From contig NZ_JACHXM010000001.1 in NCBI RefSeq assembly GCF_014192055.1, forward strand, positions 196,931 through 260,930: a DNA stretch of 64,000 nucleotides. The letters are read 5' to 3'. The DNA comes from Halomonas organivorans (GTDB lineage Bacteria > Pseudomonadota > Gammaproteobacteria > Pseudomonadales > Halomonadaceae). Shown here piece by piece: positions 62,260-64,000 of the stretch (the stretch's first letter is position 1; every line of letters starts with the position of its first letter). The notes below the pieces were generated by a model that was not told where the DNA came from, ran no database searches, and saw only the letters and a list, made by a program, of their open reading frames with translations. A program made the position numbers and the translations under genes.

Positions 62260-62724
62260 TCATGCGCCGTCATCGCGACGGCCTCTTTCCCCGTGACTGT
62301 TCGCGAAGTCCCGCTTGAGATCACGCTTTGTCGCCCCCTGGCGCGCCAAGGCGATACGCATCAGGCGCTGAAAGGTCGGGCACTCCAGGTGGCTGGGGGC
62401 GGTGCAGGACGCCGCATGGCGCAAACCATCACGCAGGGCGCTCAATTCCTTGATATGGCGATCCAGAGAATCCGCCTTGGCGCTCAGCATGTCTCGATCA
62501 ATGCTTGGCGTGCCTTCCTGCCCCAGCATGTCGCGGATCTCGGCCAGCGAGAATCCCGCGGCCTGCCCCAACGCGACCAGGGAAAGGCGCGGCAGCACGC
62601 GGTCATCGAAGACACGGCGCAGGCCCTTTCGCCCGACGGAACGAATCAGCCCGACTTCTTCGTAATAACGCAGTTTCGAGGCAGGAACTCCGCTTTTTCG
62701 TGCCAGTTCGGAAATATCGAGCAT
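62260..62724 (-). CDS. MerR-family regulator of the DUF2938 gene
   Basis: This 154-residue regulator has the MerR helix-turn-helix (LDISELARKSGVPASKLRYY, then VGLIRSVGRKGLRR) and a coiled coil (about 80-115). One Cys lies in HAASCTAP and another in LECPTF. The start at 62724 is set by the domain; the promoter dyad lies just upstream at 62733-62752. It is divergent from the DUF2938 gene, and the same dyad in front of an MFS operon at 43.8 kb suggests that it also controls that. Confidence 0.9.
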   Translation of the reverse strand: MLDISELARKSGVPASKLRYYEEVGLIRSVGRKGLRRVFDDRVLPRLSLVALGQAAGFSLAEIRDMLGQEGTPSIDRDMLSAKADSLDRHIKELSALRDGLRHAASCTAPSHLECPTFQRLMRIALARQGATKRDLKRDFANSHGERGRRDDGA

Positions 62725-62729
62725 GCGAC

Positions 62730-62760
62730 TTGACTTCAAGTTGACTTGAAGTAGTAGGTT
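62730..62760 (+). promoter_or_regulatory. MerR-type promoter/operator for the DUF2938 gene
   Basis: On the plus strand -35 TTGACT (62730-62735) and -10 TAGGTT (62755-62760) are 19 bp apart, as in MerR-activated promoters. The dyad ACTTCAAGTTGACTTGAAGT (62733-62752) fills the spacer and is 9 bases from the merR start on the other strand, so the regulator probably also represses itself. Confidence 0.78.
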
Positions 62761-62867
62761 ACTTGTCCTCAACCAAGCTTTCCAGAGAGGACACATCACA
62801 TGGCGAATCTCGCGATCGATCCTCGCGCCCTGCAAGCGAACGCTGCACGCGTGGCAGGAGCTCATCC

Positions 62868-63362
62868 ATGACGCAGCTGATGATAGAGGCCGCGCTTATT
62901 GGGGGCGGTGCGACGATCTTCATGGATATCGTCGCCCTGCTGCGCCATCGCCTGTTCGGCATCCCTTCCCTGGATTACGCGATGGTGGGGCGCTGGCTTG
63001 GCCATCTTCCCGGCGGCACGCTTATCCATCGCCCTATCGGCAAGAGCGCGCGGATCCGGGGCGAAGCGGCCCTGGGCTGGGCCGCGCACTATATGATCGG
63101 GATCGCCTTCGCCGCGGCCTTTCTCGCCCTGGCGGGCGCGGATTGGCTCGATCGAACGACGCTCGCGCCACCGCTGGTGTTTGGCATGCTGACGGTACTC
63201 TTCCCCTTTGCCGTCCTGCAGCCCTGTCTAGGCGCGGGGATGGCCGCTCGCAAGATGCCTCAGCCCAACGTCGCCAGGCGGCGTAGCCTGTTGGCACATG
63301 CCAGTTTCGGCCTGGGGCTGTGGGTTGCGGGGCTGGGATACACGCATATGCTCCAGGCGTAG
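62868..63362 (+). CDS. DUF2938-family membrane protein
   Basis: This 164-residue protein has about four membrane helices and matches DUF2938, with FMDIVALLRHRLFGIPSLDYAM split over the first loop, GRWLGHLPGG, and GWAAHYMIGIAFA. Function is unknown. AGGAG lies 8 nt before the ATG at 62868; an upstream frame from 62763 has no support. It is driven by the MerR-type promoter at 62730 and converges on the next gene with 3 bp between stops. Confidence 0.88.
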   Translation: MTQLMIEAALIGGGATIFMDIVALLRHRLFGIPSLDYAMVGRWLGHLPGGTLIHRPIGKSARIRGEAALGWAAHYMIGIAFAAAFLALAGADWLDRTTLAPPLVFGMLTVLFPFAVLQPCLGAGMAARKMPQPNVARRRSLLAHASFGLGLWVAGLGYTHMLQA

Positions 63363-63365
63363 GGA

Positions 63366-63998
63366 TCAGCGCCCCAGCTCGCCGGCCTTCAGGCGCCGAT
63401 TCAGCCGGCCGATCTGCTGGATGTCGTGCAGGTAGAAATCGAGCTTCGAAGCACCGTAGGCCAGCAGCGCCGAGGCATAGACCAGCGCCGTGAGCACGGC
63501 CAGGTCGTTGGCCCAGGCCAGCGCCGGCACGGCCACCGGGTAGGCCAGGGTGAAGATACTCATCCCGCCCCAGAACAGCGCCAGCAGGCTGCAGGCCATC
63601 ACCAGCACCAGCACCGGCCCGCGCCGATAGTGCATCGGCGGGCGGGTCTGCCAGAACGGCAGGTGGGCGATGGTCAGCTCGCCGGCCGTCTCGATCCTGC
63701 GCTTGCGGCGCAGCAGCGGCTCGGCGAAGGCCTTGCGCCTGCCGGGCGCCATCGCCGCCAGCACCAGACGCGGATCGACGTGATTGCCGAAGATGCGCTT
63801 CACCGCCTGCACGAAGCCCGGCGACGGCTCATTGCCGGAACATCCTTTGGCTTCCTCGGCCAGCGTCTTCAGAGCCTGGTTGACCTGCGCCGGGCGCTCC
63901 TCCTCGTCCTCGAAGTTGATCGCGTAGTGCACGCTATACACTTGATGGAGCGCGAACGTCACGCCGACGAAGATCAGGAAGAACGCCACGTAGATCAT
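63366..63998 (-). CDS. Membrane protein of unknown function (start may lie outside window)
   Basis: At least 210 residues, with an N-terminal helix (YVAFFLIFVGVTFALHQVY), a cytoplasmic or periplasmic charged middle (about 35-130) and two C-terminal helices (VLVLVMACSLLALFWGGM and LAVLTALVYASALLAYGAS). I do not recognise the family. The ATG at 63998 is 2 bases from the edge, so the true start may be further right. Confidence 0.6.
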   Translation of the reverse strand: MIYVAFFLIFVGVTFALHQVYSVHYAINFEDEEERPAQVNQALKTLAEEAKGCSGNEPSPGFVQAVKRIFGNHVDPRLVLAAMAPGRRKAFAEPLLRRKRRIETAGELTIAHLPFWQTRPPMHYRRGPVLVLVMACSLLALFWGGMSIFTLAYPVAVPALAWANDLAVLTALVYASALLAYGASKLDFYLHDIQQIGRLNRRLKAGELGR

Positions 63999-64000
63999 CA

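Overview
The window reads as chromosomal DNA of a moderately halophilic gammaproteobacterium, most likely Halomonas or a close relative. This is inferred from high G+C, many acidic proteins, a recC-recB-recD operon, and the gene mix (TTT transporter, yjf stress operon, MexEF-type RND pump). No rRNA, tRNA, CRISPR array or prophage was seen.

Layout. 1-3.9 kb: the 5' part of a giant BapA-like adhesin with nearly identical Ig-like repeats, preceded by an OmpA-family lipid-envelope protein. 5.2-11.1 kb: a MexEF-type efflux pump with a divergent LysR regulator. 11.3-21.4 kb: recC, recB and recD, translationally coupled through ATGA overlaps; recD carries an in-frame block of REP-like palindromes. 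21.6-24.0 kb: a single A+T-rich gene for a SIR2 domain joined to a P-loop (STAND-like) ATPase, a candidate abortive-infection antiphage protein.

24.0-29.1 kb is a scrap-yard of mobile DNA: truncated copies of a DUF427 gene and of a nucleosidase gene, a complete IS21-family element, a glycine-rich gene cut by that element, an integron-type attC site, and a cassette-like hydrolase with a divergent MerR regulator and a perfect 50-bp palindrome. 29.1-41.1 kb holds metabolic accessory genes: an acetyltransferase, a PNPOx-ferredoxin reductase fusion, a GST with its LysR, an intact MTA/SAH-nucleosidase-like gene, a tripartite tricarboxylate transporter with a class V aminotransferase and its LysR, and an Lrp/LysE amino-acid export pair. 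Broken pieces of the nucleosidase gene recur at five places. 41.5-54.0 kb: a methylase-MFS operon, a hydrolase lacking its usual catalytic serine, an ion-channel-like protein, a HepT/MntA toxin-antitoxin pair, two more MFS transporters, an MmyB-type regulator and an M14 carboxypeptidase; a chimeric relic at 47.4 kb joins the start of the carboxypeptidase gene to the end of the ion-channel-like gene.

54.2-60.1 kb: an envelope-stress operon matching E. coli yjfIJKLMC (DUF2170, PspA-like, DUF2491, DUF350, DUF1190, glutathionylspermidine synthase-like) with a two-TM potassium-channel/TrkA-N gene inserted after the PspA gene. 60.8-64 kb: a MocR-type regulator, a MerR regulator divergent from a DUF2938 membrane protein, and a membrane protein at the window edge. 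The MerR operator at 62.7 kb is closely matched by one in front of the MFS operon at 43.8 kb, suggesting a two-locus regulon.
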